Source of the DNA: Amphiura filiformis
Taxonomy: Eukaryota > Echinodermata > Ophiuroidea > Amphilepidida > Amphiuridae
Direction of reading: 5' to 3'
Assembly (NCBI RefSeq): GCF_039555335.1
Contig: NC_092644.1
Coordinates: 45,060,667 to 45,124,666 of the forward strand
DNA: 64,000 nucleotides
This document shows, in pieces, positions 1 to 11,394 of this stretch (positions within the stretch are counted from its first letter, which is position 1; the number at the start of each line of letters is the position of its first letter). The notes beneath the pieces were generated by a model. It had not been told where the DNA came from. It worked only from the letters and a program-made list of their open reading frames with translations, and ran no database searches. Position numbers and translations under genes: made by a program.

Positions 1-2005
1 CAAATAAGGACGAAAATCTGGCTTTGACAACACAACCATGAAGCACTCCAAACACACTAAGCGAATAGCCAAGCTGTTGTGTGCGTTAGGATTGCCAATC
101 ACTGTGTATATGAGGCATCTATATATGTCATGGATTGTCAATTGTCAAAGGGGTCAATTGTCAAAATTCAAAAAATATGAGACAACTGTTTAATCTCCTT
201 AATTATGTAAACTATTTAGTTTTGTTGATTCTGGCATTATATAAAAATATCCAAATATTCCGATACAATTCTTTCAGGGACACCCTGTATGTATAAATCC
301 TTGATTATTAGATAGTTTTAGTCGATTCCGTGACTAAACAGAAGAACATACATAGAATATCAAGTAATATTACACATTTAGAAGGAAGAGCTTTTCAACA
401 AATCCAAACTCCATTCTGCTTAAACGAAAATAAGATTTAATGCATTACATTATTGTGACCTGCCCTGCATTTTTTGTTATTCTATATTTTGACGCATTGA
501 TAAAACATCTGGGATAAATCACTTGAGCTGCAAAACATTCATACTATCTACACGGATGTATTAAAACGCTTAATTCCAAATCTCACTTAATGTTTTCTAT
601 TTTGTGGTAAAGGTAAAAATAGCGATTTACCAAACTACATAAAATGTAAACAGATTTGAAGGGAATTTGCAATGATGCGCATTGTTTTTTAGGTTTTACC
701 GCTTCTATGTAATTACGTCTCAATTTGTTTTAACATTTTTGCTGAATACGAAGGATCACAAACTTAGCAGAATTCCAGTTTATGGATACTTTATTCTAAA
801 ACTTGGCAAATGAAAATGAAAATTACGGTTTTACACACATTGTGGGTTTTAGTTTACACAATGGAACTATAACAGAGCTATATTGTTGAATGTGTACGAG
901 TAGGACCGGATTTACCATTGGGCCAGATGGACCAGGGCCACCAAATTTTGGTCACTTTGGTGCGAATGGCTAGCTTCCTCATGGTGAGTTTGGGGGCCTC
1001 CAAATTTTAGCCTAGAAGTTAAATCCGGTCCTGTGTACGAGTGTGATGAGATGTTTGGTATATGTTGAGCCTCGTAATGCTTGTGTGGGATTTGCATCGG
1101 AGCTTGGTGGTGTTTGTGTGTGAGCTTAAAAAAATTAAATAAAATTTTGCATAATTTCGTAGAAGCTGCATGGCTGTTGGGTGGATTTTGCTTCATTGCT
1201 GTGAGGTTCTCTACTTGCATAGCGTTGTGTGGGAGTTTCTCTGTGTGTGTAAAATTGTATTATATCACGTGTATGATTAATATTTAATTGTGAATGTTGC
1301 CTCTGTTTAAACTTGAATAAATGTTTTTTCTCTAAAAACTGGGAAACATATACAGCCCCTATAGTTAAAATATGTACACTTGTTTTATTATAGGTGTCAT
1401 TATGATATACTGCCCTCTTTCACAATAATACGTTGGCAACCAGGGGTATCAAGGATTATCTGGGTATCCATGCTAGATCTGGAGATGACCCCTGCCGGAG
1501 GTATTTTTGAATAAAAACACACTCCTAGCGGGACAAGATTTCTATTTAAAAAAAACACATATCTAACGGAAATAGTTTTCGCCGGGAGTTTCGGTGAAAG
1601 TCCTCCCTTTAAGACCAAGTGCACAAATATGACAATGTACCAGAAATGAATTTTGAAAAGTCACATTTTGTTTTTCTTTTTATCAAAAATTCCAAACAAT
1701 AAGATATGTGCGCATGGAATCAGAACGTTTGATATCTCTTTGAAGAGTAGTAGAGTGAATTCGATATTCCTAGAAGCGACTTTTGGATTATTATATCACT
1801 AGAGAGAGTCATTTTGTTGGATTTGATACCCCTAATGGGAGTCTCGAGACTAGCGTTAGTCGGTTTTTTTTGTCGAACGAGCATGGGTACCCGGCTAGAA
1901 TCCAGGTACACCCCCCCCTCCTCCTCCTCCTCCATTGCCAAATGGTGTGTGTTATCATTTTAAAAAAAGTATAATATCTCATAATATTCTATATTTCCAA
2001 TACAG
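1..2005. other. Intergenic or intronic stretch before the first recognised exon
   Basis: No convincing coding exon is seen here, apart from one small transposon (902-1032) listed separately. The missing 5' exons of the ApeC-like gene should lie here or left of the window. A reading at 1395-1501 that ends in a phase-1 donor could join the exon at 2006, but its peptide does not resemble the N-terminal half of ApeC, so it is not called. Confidence 0.4.
902..1032. mobile_element. 131-bp MITE with perfect 10-bp target duplication (MULE-like)
   Basis: The ends are AGGACCGGATTTA and TAAATCCGGTCCT, a 13-bp perfect terminal inverted repeat. Identical 10-bp direct repeats GTGTACGAGT flank it at 892-901 and 1033-1042. 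A 9-10 bp duplication is typical of Mutator-like elements; that assignment is inference. There is no coding capacity. Confidence 0.8.
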
Positions 2006-2326
2006 GATATTCTACGTACCCGTTTGCTACCGAGATAAAGAAGAATAGTCGGATATCACCATTTTCAGTGACAAAAGTTCATATTAACCACACTAAAATC
2101 CAGTATTGTTGTTCAACACATGGAAACAGAAATAAAAGTATAGACTTGCCACTAGCTATACCGTTTTATCTATTCCCCTATGGTAATAATGTGTGCCAAA
2201 AAGTGCAGAATATGGACGTGAGATTAGAGTATATTTCGTGGCCTTCAATGGAGGTACTCGAAGACGGAACACACCCATATACAGAAGGCGGTAGCAAAGT
2301 ATACTACTGTTATTATATACCAAAAG
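2006..2326 (+). CDS. Exon with ApeC-like domain
   Basis: The acceptor TCCAATACAG precedes 2006 and the donor GTAGGT follows 2326. The exon is 321 nt, with two bases completing a split codon, 106 codons, and one base left over (phase 1). It is open throughout and holds the Cys pairs of the ApeC-like region. Confidence 0.6.
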
Positions 2327-3805
2327 GTAGGTTTCTTGAGAGGCTGCCTTCCATAGGGTTTTAAATCATGACTATAAAGTTACGGTTCGAATCCCGGAGG
2401 TGCCATCGTGTTGTGGCATTAGACAAAATCCTTCTTTACCCTCCTATACAAATTTGAATCGGTACATTGGAGCTGGGAATGTAAAAATAACGGACTGTAG
2501 CAAATACTGGAGTAGTAGCAAAAGCTTAACGGGAAAGTGATGCGGCGTATGAGCATCACTAAGGCACCTTCCTGTTTGTACTAACATAAAGGGTTATTTA
2601 TTTTCAACATCCATAAATATATACCTTTAGTGCGTTAAAGCGGTAAATGTCTGAAAACATCAACTTTTGTCTTTTGTGTGAAGCAATGGGAACGAATAAG
2701 TTTTTCTACAACTGCCACTACGTGTAATCATAGACAGTAAACTCTACTGTCTATGGTGTAATAGGGCAAAGAAGCCATTTTAATTGTGGAACCATTCTCT
2801 CTACTGTCTATGCTTTAATTGGGTATCACATAAAAGACACATAAAAATAAAACGGTAGTTGCGATTCACATCAATTTTTCACACAAGGTGACTATTGCAA
2901 CTAAGGAAACATTCAACTTGGTTCTAACGTAAATATCGATTCTTTGCCCTGTTGCACTTTTTTACTCAACCTCTATTTTCATAGGATAGCGGTATTCTTT
3001 GTTTCTTAACTTACTGTTTGTCTATACTTATTTTTATTTCCTTCGGTTTAGGTAGTGGCCAAGAACGAAGTATTCGTGCAGCAACATACGGTGTTATGTT
3101 CGGCATTCCATTGCTAACCGTTGGAGTAGCATTGGTATTCCGCTTCAGACGCAGATGGCAATTACGGAAATTCCGTCATAGAAGGTATTCAATTAAATTA
3201 TTTCAAATTTCAAAGTGCTGGCTAGGCTTGATATTGGTTTCTACGCTGATTGAAATATGTATTAAAATAACGTGCATCATTACTAAATTAAGATACAATT
3301 ATTGAATTGTATATCGTGGGCCAGAACCACCTATGCCCATTTGTTTTCTCAATTACATGTTACTCATTTCGGCAACAAATGGACGGTTAAGTATTCCCTC
3401 CATATTAAATGCAAGTGACTTTGGGGTATATGCATGGTCACTTGAACAGTTAGTTAGAGACAAGTGACCATGCATATACCCCAAAGTCACTTACATTTTC
3501 TTATGGAGGGCAGAATTAACCGTCCATTAGTTACCGAAATGAGTAACATGTAATTGAGAAAACAAATGGACATAGGTGGTTCTGGCTCTAATATACTAGC
3601 CCTCGATAATTATGATTATCTATTACAAAAACTGTGATATCGATATAGCATGCTAGTACGTATTTCCTACTAATGCTGTTTTCTATTTTACTTTCACCTC
3701 TCCAGAATGTACGCTGCGACAGTAGACGATTCAACAGCCAAAGTCTGTACTGCTACAACAGCGCCCTCAGCGAATAGAAGTCTTTTTACAAGTTTGCCTA
3801 GCTAG
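2006..3805 (+). CDS. ApeC-like domain, single-pass membrane protein (3' part of gene, exons 2006-2326, 3052-3184, 3706-3805)
   Basis: I join three exons whose phases agree (1, then 2). The first encodes a Cys-rich extracellular region with YCC, then PFYL, CQKV, NMDV, EYISW, HPY, GG and YYCYY in that order, which is the layout of the C-terminal half of the ApeC domain known from apextrin-type proteins. The second encodes a hydrophobic segment (YGVMFGIPLLTVGVALVF) followed by a basic RFRRRWQLRKFRHRR stretch, a stop-transfer membrane anchor. The third encodes a 32-residue Ser/Thr/Ala-rich tail ending at TAG 3803-3805. The usual acidic WD-x-ED part of ApeC is replaced by a divergent WPSMEVLED. 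ApeC proteins bind microbial cell-wall sugars or act in adhesion in other animals; the role here is inferred. The first exon starts in phase 1, so at least one upstream coding exon is missing from this model. Confidence 0.62.
2375..2600 (+). repeat. tRNA-derived SINE copy (intronic)
   Basis: It starts with a Pol III B-box-like GGTTCGAATCC at 2384-2394, followed by GCCATCGTGTTGTG, a module shared with the copy at 24600-24880. It lies in the intron between the ApeC exon and the membrane exon. The family name is unknown. Confidence 0.5.
3052..3184 (+). CDS. Exon with transmembrane segment and basic stop-transfer tail
   Basis: The acceptor TTCGGTTTAG precedes 3052 and the donor GTATTC follows 3184. 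Phase 1 at entry matches the ApeC exon, and it leaves in phase 2. It encodes about 18 hydrophobic residues, then nine Arg/Lys within 15 residues. Confidence 0.6.
3310..3595. mobile_element. Palindromic foldback MITE in the last intron of the ApeC-like gene
   Basis: Two arms of about 125 bp are nearly perfect inverted copies: GCCAGAACCACCTATG near 3320 is mirrored by CATAGGTGGTTCTGGC near 3572. The loop lies around 3450. Transcribed, it would form a long hairpin. No coding capacity is present and no clear target duplication beyond TATA. Confidence 0.75.
3706..3805 (+). CDS. Terminal exon of the ApeC-like membrane protein
   Basis: The acceptor CACCTCTCCAG has a good pyrimidine tract. Phase 2 entry completes an Arg codon and is followed by a 32-residue Ser/Thr/Ala-rich cytoplasmic tail and TAG. 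A second Met-containing frame was not used because it breaks the phase match. Confidence 0.55.
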
Positions 3806-3890
3806 TGACGCAGGGTGATAATAGAATATTTTGTAACTAATCTAAAGTTGGGAACTGATAAAGTACTGGATAATTTCTCCTTTGTCATTA

Positions 3891-6320
3891 CAGAACCCTG
3901 CTCAGTGGTCACTGATCAAAAATTCTCACCTGATTAGTATTTTGTAACAACACAACATTGAGTCATAGTTTTCATCAGTCTGTTTTAATGGTATAAATAC
4001 ATTGTTAACCACGACCAAATGACTCAACGTGGCTCCCAGGGAATATTACTTTCAATTTTAGAACACGCTACGCCATTTAGCACCGTTTTTGTTGGGAAGA
4101 GCGATTACTAGCAAATCCAAACTTGGCGGCTGGTGTAATCGATTAACTCAACTATTCATATCGAAGTTCGTTACTGAACAGAAATTATCAAACTTGTACT
4201 CAACGCGGTATGTTGTCTTTGGACAAAAACATGTCTGGCTCTGGACGAAAAGAGAATATTTAACTTGGTATTGAGCAGGCGCGAGTGTCGGCATGGTGTC
4301 ATTGCCAGAATGTGTTTCAAATATATAATGTTGAACTAATACTGCAACTGTTTGCCGATCATGAAGACGAACTAACTCTGCCATTGATAATTCACTATGT
4401 CAAAATGCTTCTAAGGATATGACGGTGAACCATTATAATGTTTGAGGATCTGTTTCAGACACAAAATGCGGTAGTGAGCCGCTTGTGGTGAGAAACACGG
4501 GGCTCACTTAATAGTGCTGGTACTGAATTTCGGTAAATTGTCCTAGGACATGTAGGATTATTCATATGTTACTTTGATAAGAGCGTGCCATCCGTGCCCG
4601 TGTGACGCTACGACAACGTTCGGATAATGAAACGGCTCCCAATTTGACTGTGGCTCGCAAATTCCAATATGCGTATGCGCATATGATACATGAGGAGAAA
4701 AATTGTTATCTCATGAAGCTTGTGTTTATCAACATGATCAATAGATTATATTTTTGTTGTTATTGCGCATTGCACAGTGCAGTGTTGCCTAAATGTATGG
4801 AGTTATCATCAAATAAGAGTCCAGGTTGTAATACTAGTTCAAGCTTTTTGATCTTCATTCTTACTTAATATCACCTGGTTAGTATTTTGTAAGCTTGTAC
4901 AAAACAACATTGAGTCGTAGTTTTTATCAGTCATTCATCAATTATTGTTGACCACGTGACACAATGTGGCTCCCAGTGTTGCTATTAAATACGTTCCATT
5001 TCAGGACACGCTACGCCATTTAGCACCGTATTTTGTTGAAAAGAGTGATTACAAGCGAACCCAAACGTGGCGGCTGACGCAATCAATTAACTGGGCCATT
5101 CATTGAAGTTCTTTTTTGAACAGAAATGATCAAAATTGAACGGGGTTTGTTGCAATTGTTGTCCTTAGGTTAAACACATGTCCGACCCTGAACGAAAAGA
5201 AACTACAAGCGTTACCTTACTATTGATGTGTTATCATTGCCAGAATTTGTTTTGAATACCGTACTATGTTGAAAAGTAAAGTACACACTTTCCCGGGACA
5301 TTTTCGGTGACGAAGACCATTAATGCAGTAGATGTAAAATGTATTGCAGTAGACATAATACTTCATGCATGTAACGGGGTCTTTGCAGAGCTGGATTTTG
5401 ATTAACCTATTTTGAATGCTTTTGAAGATGTATATGTAAAATACGGCAGTGAACATGGTGAGCAGATGTGTGAAGCCATGGGCCCATTTTATAGTGCACG
5501 TGCCAATTTTCGGCAAATTGCCGAAGGAAAATTCAAAATTTATATGCTATAAGAATGTGCTTGCAGTGGTTATGTGACCTACAAGGATGGTCAGATAATG
5601 AAACGGCTCCCAATCAGTACAGGAGTGTTAAAAGCGAACAACACAATGTACTATAAACAAACGATGTAGGCCTACGTAGTTATCTTGTTAGCTCTAAATA
5701 TGAGGTTGTTCGACTAAATCATTACCAGGACTATGATTCGATAGAGTATGCTTCGCATATATCTAATGTCCATGCACGGGCTTGCAAATTCCGATATTCA
5801 AATACGTTAATATCGTGTACCAATGTGTATGAAGATAATTATATGGGAGCAGCATAAACATGATAACAAACTGGTTGAGGTCTTTGCCCCGGGTCTTCGT
5901 GCGAGAGGTCCCGGGTTAAAATCCCTGCAGGACCCACCAAAACATCCGCTCTCCCCGCGGCTCATCTGGCAATAGGCGGGGCAGATGTCCCATGATAAAA
6001 TACCTCATTTCAGTCGTATCCAATCAGGGTAATAAGCCCGATTATTGGCTAGACTTACATATCCTGTCGAAATGCCCCGACCAGCTATCTACGGCGACCC
6101 CTTCACCAGGTCACTGGTCTATGTGCCAGGACGAAGTTTCCTCAGCGTTATCTTCTAGATTTCAGCTATTAACGCTTAGATATGCTTGACATAAAATAAA
6201 AAGTGAAATTTGTTTATCTCGTAAACCATGAATGTATCAAACATTGTATCACTGATTATTATACTTTTTAATAGCGCATTGCACAGTGTTACCAAAATGT
6301 ATTGAATTGTCGCTATAAAT
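3891..6320. repeat. Diverged tandem duplication, units about 3927-4867 and 4868-6320
   Basis: Matching landmarks occur in the same order: TCACCTG(A/G)TTAGTATTTTG at 3927 and 4870, GGCTCCCAG at 4031 and 4970, CACGCTACGCCATTTAGCAC at 4064 and 5007, and GCGCATTGCACAGTG at 4764 and 6276. The first unit is about 0.95 kb; the second is longer because of inserted sequence (about 5860-6190). The open frames inside are short and not shared between units, so no gene is called. Confidence 0.7.
5860..6190 (+). repeat. tRNA-like (SINE-like) insertion in second tandem unit
   Basis: A right-half tRNA-like segment with a B-box-like GGTCCCGGGTTAAAATCCC near 5908 is followed by a unique GC-rich body. It has no counterpart in the first tandem unit at 4700-4760. 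No complete cloverleaf can be drawn. Confidence 0.35.
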
Positions 6321-6326
6321 TCATAT

Positions 6327-7337
6327 AGGCTAGGCAAATTAAAAATTTACCCACTACTAATTGCATTGGAATCAATTTTGCATGCGTCATCTCAAAAAAG
6401 TTCACACAAAAACATATGAAAAGTCCCCCAAAATCCAAGCAGTGGAACAGTGCCTAAATTGCATAAATCCAAAATGGCCGCTTATGCAGGGGTGAAATTT
6501 CAAATTTGGTCAAATCTTTCTAAAAACAAATACCAATGTATTGCTCTGGTCATAAGGATTGAAGAAATCTCCGGTGTATATTTCCTATGTATTGCCTATG
6601 TAACAAAACATCCAAAACAATGCAACTCTTATCACTTCGATATTTTTTTGCCAAAGGAACAATTTGAGACCAGTTGGATTAAAATTGGACAATATTTCAA
6701 GTGTAAACGCCCGTGGGCCCAAAATTTGACCTTTGACCTTTTTGCCTATAACTCAAGAACTATATGTCGGATACTGGTCAAACTATACTTTTTCTTAATC
6801 ATTATGATGATAGCAATACATTGGTATGGTTATTAACAAGATTTGACTAACTTTGAAATTTCACCCCTGCATAAGCGGCCATTTTGGATATGCAAATTAG
6901 GCACTGTTCCACTTCTTGGATTTGTAGGGACTTTTGATGTGTTATTAAATATGCTTTTCTGAAACGAATGGTGATTAAGGGGGTACTACACCCTTGGCCA
7001 ATATTTTGCCTATTATTTGCATTTTTCTCAAAAATTATAGCGCATTGGTGACAAGTAAGATATGTATATTATAGGGCAAGGACTACAACTACTGTACTGA
7101 AAATTCAGCAACTCAAAGCAAGTAGTTATTGATTTATTGATCAAATATTGGTTTTCCCTCATTTTTGACTGTAACTCCACAACTGTTGTCTGTGCTGAAA
7201 TAAACTTTCCAGTGCAGTAGTTGTAGTCCTTGCCCCTATTATATACAAATCTTACTTGGGCAGGGGTGTAGTACCCCCTTAAATGGATTCTATTGCAATT
7301 AGTGGTGGGTTAATCCCTTATTTTTCTTGATTTGACT
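6327..7337. mobile_element. Long-TIR MITE interrupted by a second MITE
   Basis: Arms at about 6327-6515 and 6845-7337 are inverted copies. The outer part is TAGGCTAG(G/T)CAAAT mirrored at 7335; the inner part is GGAACAGTGCCTAA...GGCCGCTTATGCAGG mirrored near 6870-6915. The right arm is split by the 300-bp TTAA element at 6979-7278. The 128-codon open frame between the arms (6450-6836) has no recognisable domain and is probably fortuitous. Confidence 0.75.
6979..7278. mobile_element. 300-bp TTAA-flanked palindromic MITE (family B, copy 1)
   Basis: The ends are GGGGGTACTACACCC and GGGTGTAGTACCCCC, flanked by TTAA at 6975-6978 and 7279-7282. The inner arms GCAAGGACTACAACTACTG and its mirror also pair. 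TTAA target duplication is the hallmark of the piggyBac superfamily. It sits inside the right arm of an older MITE. Confidence 0.85.
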
Positions 7338-9177
7338 AGCCTAATGCTGCGAGAAATAAGTTAGACATGATGTCTTGCATTCATTTGTAAAACTAATGCG
7401 ACGCCATAAATATTTTAATTATTTTAGAGTAAGAGCATTAAAAGCTAATTCCGTCGTTCTCTAAGTGCTTGTTCTGTATAAGCGTTCCCAGTGGACTATA
7501 GTAGTCTAGTCACAAACAAGGCATGTGGTGGCAAAACAGTATTTTGTTATTTTTTTTTTTTTTTCAGTTTAGACGCTTTTCCGTAATTTTAGCCTAACCA
7601 TGTTGATGAATACCATGCGGTTTTTGCACCAGTAAGTAAATCCTTTAGGGAAAAAAATGTACAGTGTTTAATTAAAATCTTTTCTTAGGGAAGTATTGTC
7701 GCAAACGTTGGCTCAGAAACATTGCGGAAAGGTTTTCAACAACCGAAAGGGCCTCCATAAGTGAAAAACGTTAACGGAGATTTTGTATATCTCGTCAGGA
7801 GTAATATTGTGTCTCGTCTCAAGTTAATAGTAACCCCATGTTGGATTTGGCAGATGGCAGAATCGAATCTGTTTGTTTACGTGGTTGCATTGCCAGCATA
7901 CACACAAAGCGTCCATCGCGTATACGCTCGCGGGATTAGGTTAGCGCGCATGATTCGAATCTGCCAATGCGAAATTCAACCTGGTGTTACGCTCGGAGAC
8001 AGACAATAGGAAAGCCTTCGATGAAAGTAAAAATAGAGGTCGCATAGTGTCTTGTAATACATGGTTGTGTATTCATATATGATTCATTAAAAGACTTAAT
8101 GTAAGATTACTTTCTCGATCTGATCAGGATAGAACATAACGGATAAGTGCCCCTATAAAGATAAAGAAGTTTCCGGGTCTGTGTGACGCCAATGTCACCA
8201 CAATGTCACTCCATCGCGTCGAAAACTACACCCCAGTTTCCCACGCCGCGCCTCATGTCCAAATAGCCGGGTAGCCACCCTGTTGGAAATCCGACAACTG
8301 GGTACCCCGTACCGTTGTCACAATGGTGTCACATCGAGAAATATATGACGTCATTTGCGGTGTTGGGACCACGAAGATGACTTCTGGGTACCGAACAGGT
8401 GACGAATGGGGGAAATAGCTGACGAAGTCACTTTGACGTGACTACATTCTTTGTACCATTATAAGAACCTAGTCGGTGAAGTACCTAATGAGTCGCCAAT
8501 GCGGTATCCAGTAGGTGACACATAGGAGGCCAGCAGCTGTAGTCTTTACCTGGAGACTCACTCACCACGTTTTGTTAATAAGAGCTTGAACCCCGACGCG
8601 TGTGGTGCAGGACCTTTTGTGGATGGTGCAATAATTATGGGGTGGTGAATTACAGGGAGCACAGATGTTTTGGCAAGCCAAAACGGGGAAACGATTTTTT
8701 GAAAGACTAAAGGGGGTGGGGGCAAGCGAATTTTGGCATAGATATTGTGAAATTTTCTGCTCACCATCACATATGATTAGGCAATTTCAGGTTTTAAATT
8801 TGGTTCTCCCAAATCTGCCATGTGTAAAGGCATCTCGAAATGGTGGACAATGATTTGTTAGCATGTCTAAAAGGGGGTTCAAAGATCTTTTGGTAGACCA
8901 TTCTGAGAATTTACCACTCCTGTGGTACACATATTAATTGTACAGCCACTAACAATATTGACGAATAGTTGTAATAGGATCATTTTGAAATTTTCGTCGC
9001 TGTTGATGTTGGATGTTGTAATAATATGGTTAAAACTAATTACAAGAATTCGCGAATTTTTGCCCTGCACACTGCACCTCTGCATCGCACCACAGATTAT
9101 CAAAGCATAAGCATGTGCATAAAAACATGGAGCATAATTCTATGGACATTTCACATTTAATATGCAGAGTCCTTGTA
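7338..9177. other. No supported gene
   Basis: There is a poly-T run near 7552-7564 and one possible pair of splice sites (7568-7631 and 7689-7774, see findings). Otherwise the stretch is unremarkable and its open frames are short and unrelated to known domains. Confidence 0.4.
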
Positions 9178-10148
9178 CGTATGCCCAGACGTAAGTGCAT
9201 TATAATAAAAAGATGTAATATTAATGTAAATAATGTATAAATGTACATAATGTAATTTATTAAAATCTTTAAATAGCACATAACACTTTCGTAAATGTGA
9301 AAGCGAAAATTTCTAATTGACACTTTCGTAAGATCACTAAAATAGGATTGTTAATGTGGTTTGATATATTTTTTATCATGAAGGTGTTGAAGAATACTCG
9401 AACTACATGTATATATATCAAAATTTGATAAGCATTTAATGCTTACCACAGTGGTACTTACTTTATATTTTAACTCTCTTTTATTGAAATGTCGCCCTCA
9501 CATTATAAAGCTGCCAAACTCTCTCACTGAGCTCACTAGAAAAAAACAATACCATTTTGTAATAATTGAGGTCGCTCTTAGCTTTGCAATAACAACCGGT
9601 CATAAAAAGTATAATATAATAATTATTATCAAGCGCAAACCGATCGTTTTTGTTTTTTGTTGGTTTTTATTTTGCTTTTTATCTTTCAATATTTATTGCT
9701 TTTTTTATTAAGCCCAAATCAATGTCAAATTTCAGTAATAATTACTGATGATGTCAAAGTTAGCATTAGTCTACCGCGAGTAATATTAAAATTCTGATGT
9801 TTGATTTGATTTTTCAAGTGATTTTTCATGTGATTGTTTGCACTTGAAATTAATCTATCCTGAGATTTTGCAATTTGCACCAAAAAGGGTCATAGCTCTC
9901 TTTTGTTTTTGATAAAGTAACTGTGAGCAATGTTTTGAGCAATAGCCATGCAACAATGTGTAGTTTGAATACAAAAATTGGTTCTTAGTATTATAAATCA
10001 TATATTTTAGAAATAAAAAAGTAATGTCGAACCCTTTACACCTAAATAATGTGTCCGAGGCAGTAAAAAAGTAAATAATGACTGAGGCGCTGCCAAACCC
10101 ATTATTTCAAAGGTTTTTACTGCCAAGGACACATTATCTGGGTGTGAA
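9178..10148 (+). repeat. Dispersed repeat family H, uninterrupted copy
   Basis: The copy runs from GCCCAGACGTAAGTGCATTA to a terminal hairpin (10033-10145) whose arms contain AAATAATGTGTCC and GGACACATTATCTGGGT. The same sequence recurs at 29107-29620 plus 35090-35570, split by a mariner, and partly at 11395-12640. It is non-coding with unknown transposition type. Confidence 0.75.
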
Positions 10149-11394
10149 GGATAAGCCAATAACCTTTATTTCTATTCTTTTACCGGAAAAATAGTGTGAT
10201 TTAAAGTGAAAAGGTCGCCTTTTCCCCAAATATTGTTTTAAAGTTGTTTAGATCAATGTAAAACACATTCGTGTATCCACAGAACAAGTGCTAGTGACAG
10301 CGGAAACATTGTACGCGTAACCAAGGGTAATGCTATGCGTAGAACATACTGCAGTTACTGTCCGTTTTCCTATACACAATACACAGTGCTCTCACCATTG
10401 ACGCGTGACCTTTACAAATGATGTATGTTGGGAGAATGGACACTTGCCTAGTTAACATCACTGTGTGAAAAATAACCAGCGAATATTTTATTTATTCTCC
10501 AAAACTTCTAGCAAATATATTTCTCTAACATGACCTAAAATTACAGCTAGGTTAGATGTTCAGAAATGGTCGCACTTTTGTAAAATATGAGTGAGGGCAA
10601 GGCATAGCTAGCCAACTCCCCGTGTTAATTGAATGGAGATTTGACCGAAAATATTGGTATCGGACCGCTCACTTCTGAAGGATGCCACAAAAAACCGGTA
10701 AAAGCTACATTTAAATTATTCTAAATAGGTTCTAGAAAATAAAGTTTTGTAACATGTCCTAAATTTTTAGCTAATTTAGATGTTTGGAGAGGGTCGCACT
10801 TTTGTGTTTTAGGAAGGATATGTAAACGACAGATAACACCAAAAATATGAAGAAATTATTTCCAAACCGTGTTAAGTCAACAATCATTATGTTGCTCATT
10901 TTGAAGAATGCTGGTGAACAAAAAGCAGGTCTTTGTCTCATTTCGTGAACAAAAGTACACATACCATTGTTTCCTTTCGTTTCCTTTATAATCGGTTACC
11001 CAACTGAAGCTATAAATACCAGCTTTATTGCGATGTCGCACATTGAAAACAGACACTTGTTCACAACCAGAGAAGATCTGATTTAATCAGTTGAGCTGCT
11101 TCAATGAGTGTTATCTTGGTTTAATAGCTTTTAATGGGGTTTAATCCTGCAAAGGTCGAGATGAGTTCTACTGTAGACATGACTGCATCATGATGTGTTA
11201 CGGCCCGTTGTTCTTGGAGACCATCGGGCTCTCACGTGATGTGTTTTAACGATTCAGAGAGCGCGATTTTGAATAATGGGCAGTCGGGGTAATATAATTG
11301 TTCTTTTAGACTGTAACATTTTTGGAACATTTTTTGGGACAAACGTTCTCGACTAAAATGTTTAGGCAGGTCAAGTTATAATGCTAAGTAGTAT
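10149..11394. other. No supported gene
   Basis: Unique AT-rich DNA. I saw no splice-flanked open frame, RNA gene or clear repeat here. Confidence 0.4.

Noticed and set aside
275..300. GGGACACCCTGTAT resembling a mariner terminus
   Set aside because: No partner terminus or TA-flanked body was found nearby.
1395..1501. Possible upstream exon for the ApeC-like gene (phase-1 donor)
   Set aside because: The phase fits, but the peptide lacks the conserved WP-G and GCP features of the ApeC N-terminal half.
6450..6836. 128-codon open frame
   Set aside because: It starts in the inverted arm of a MITE, and its composition is like the surrounding DNA.
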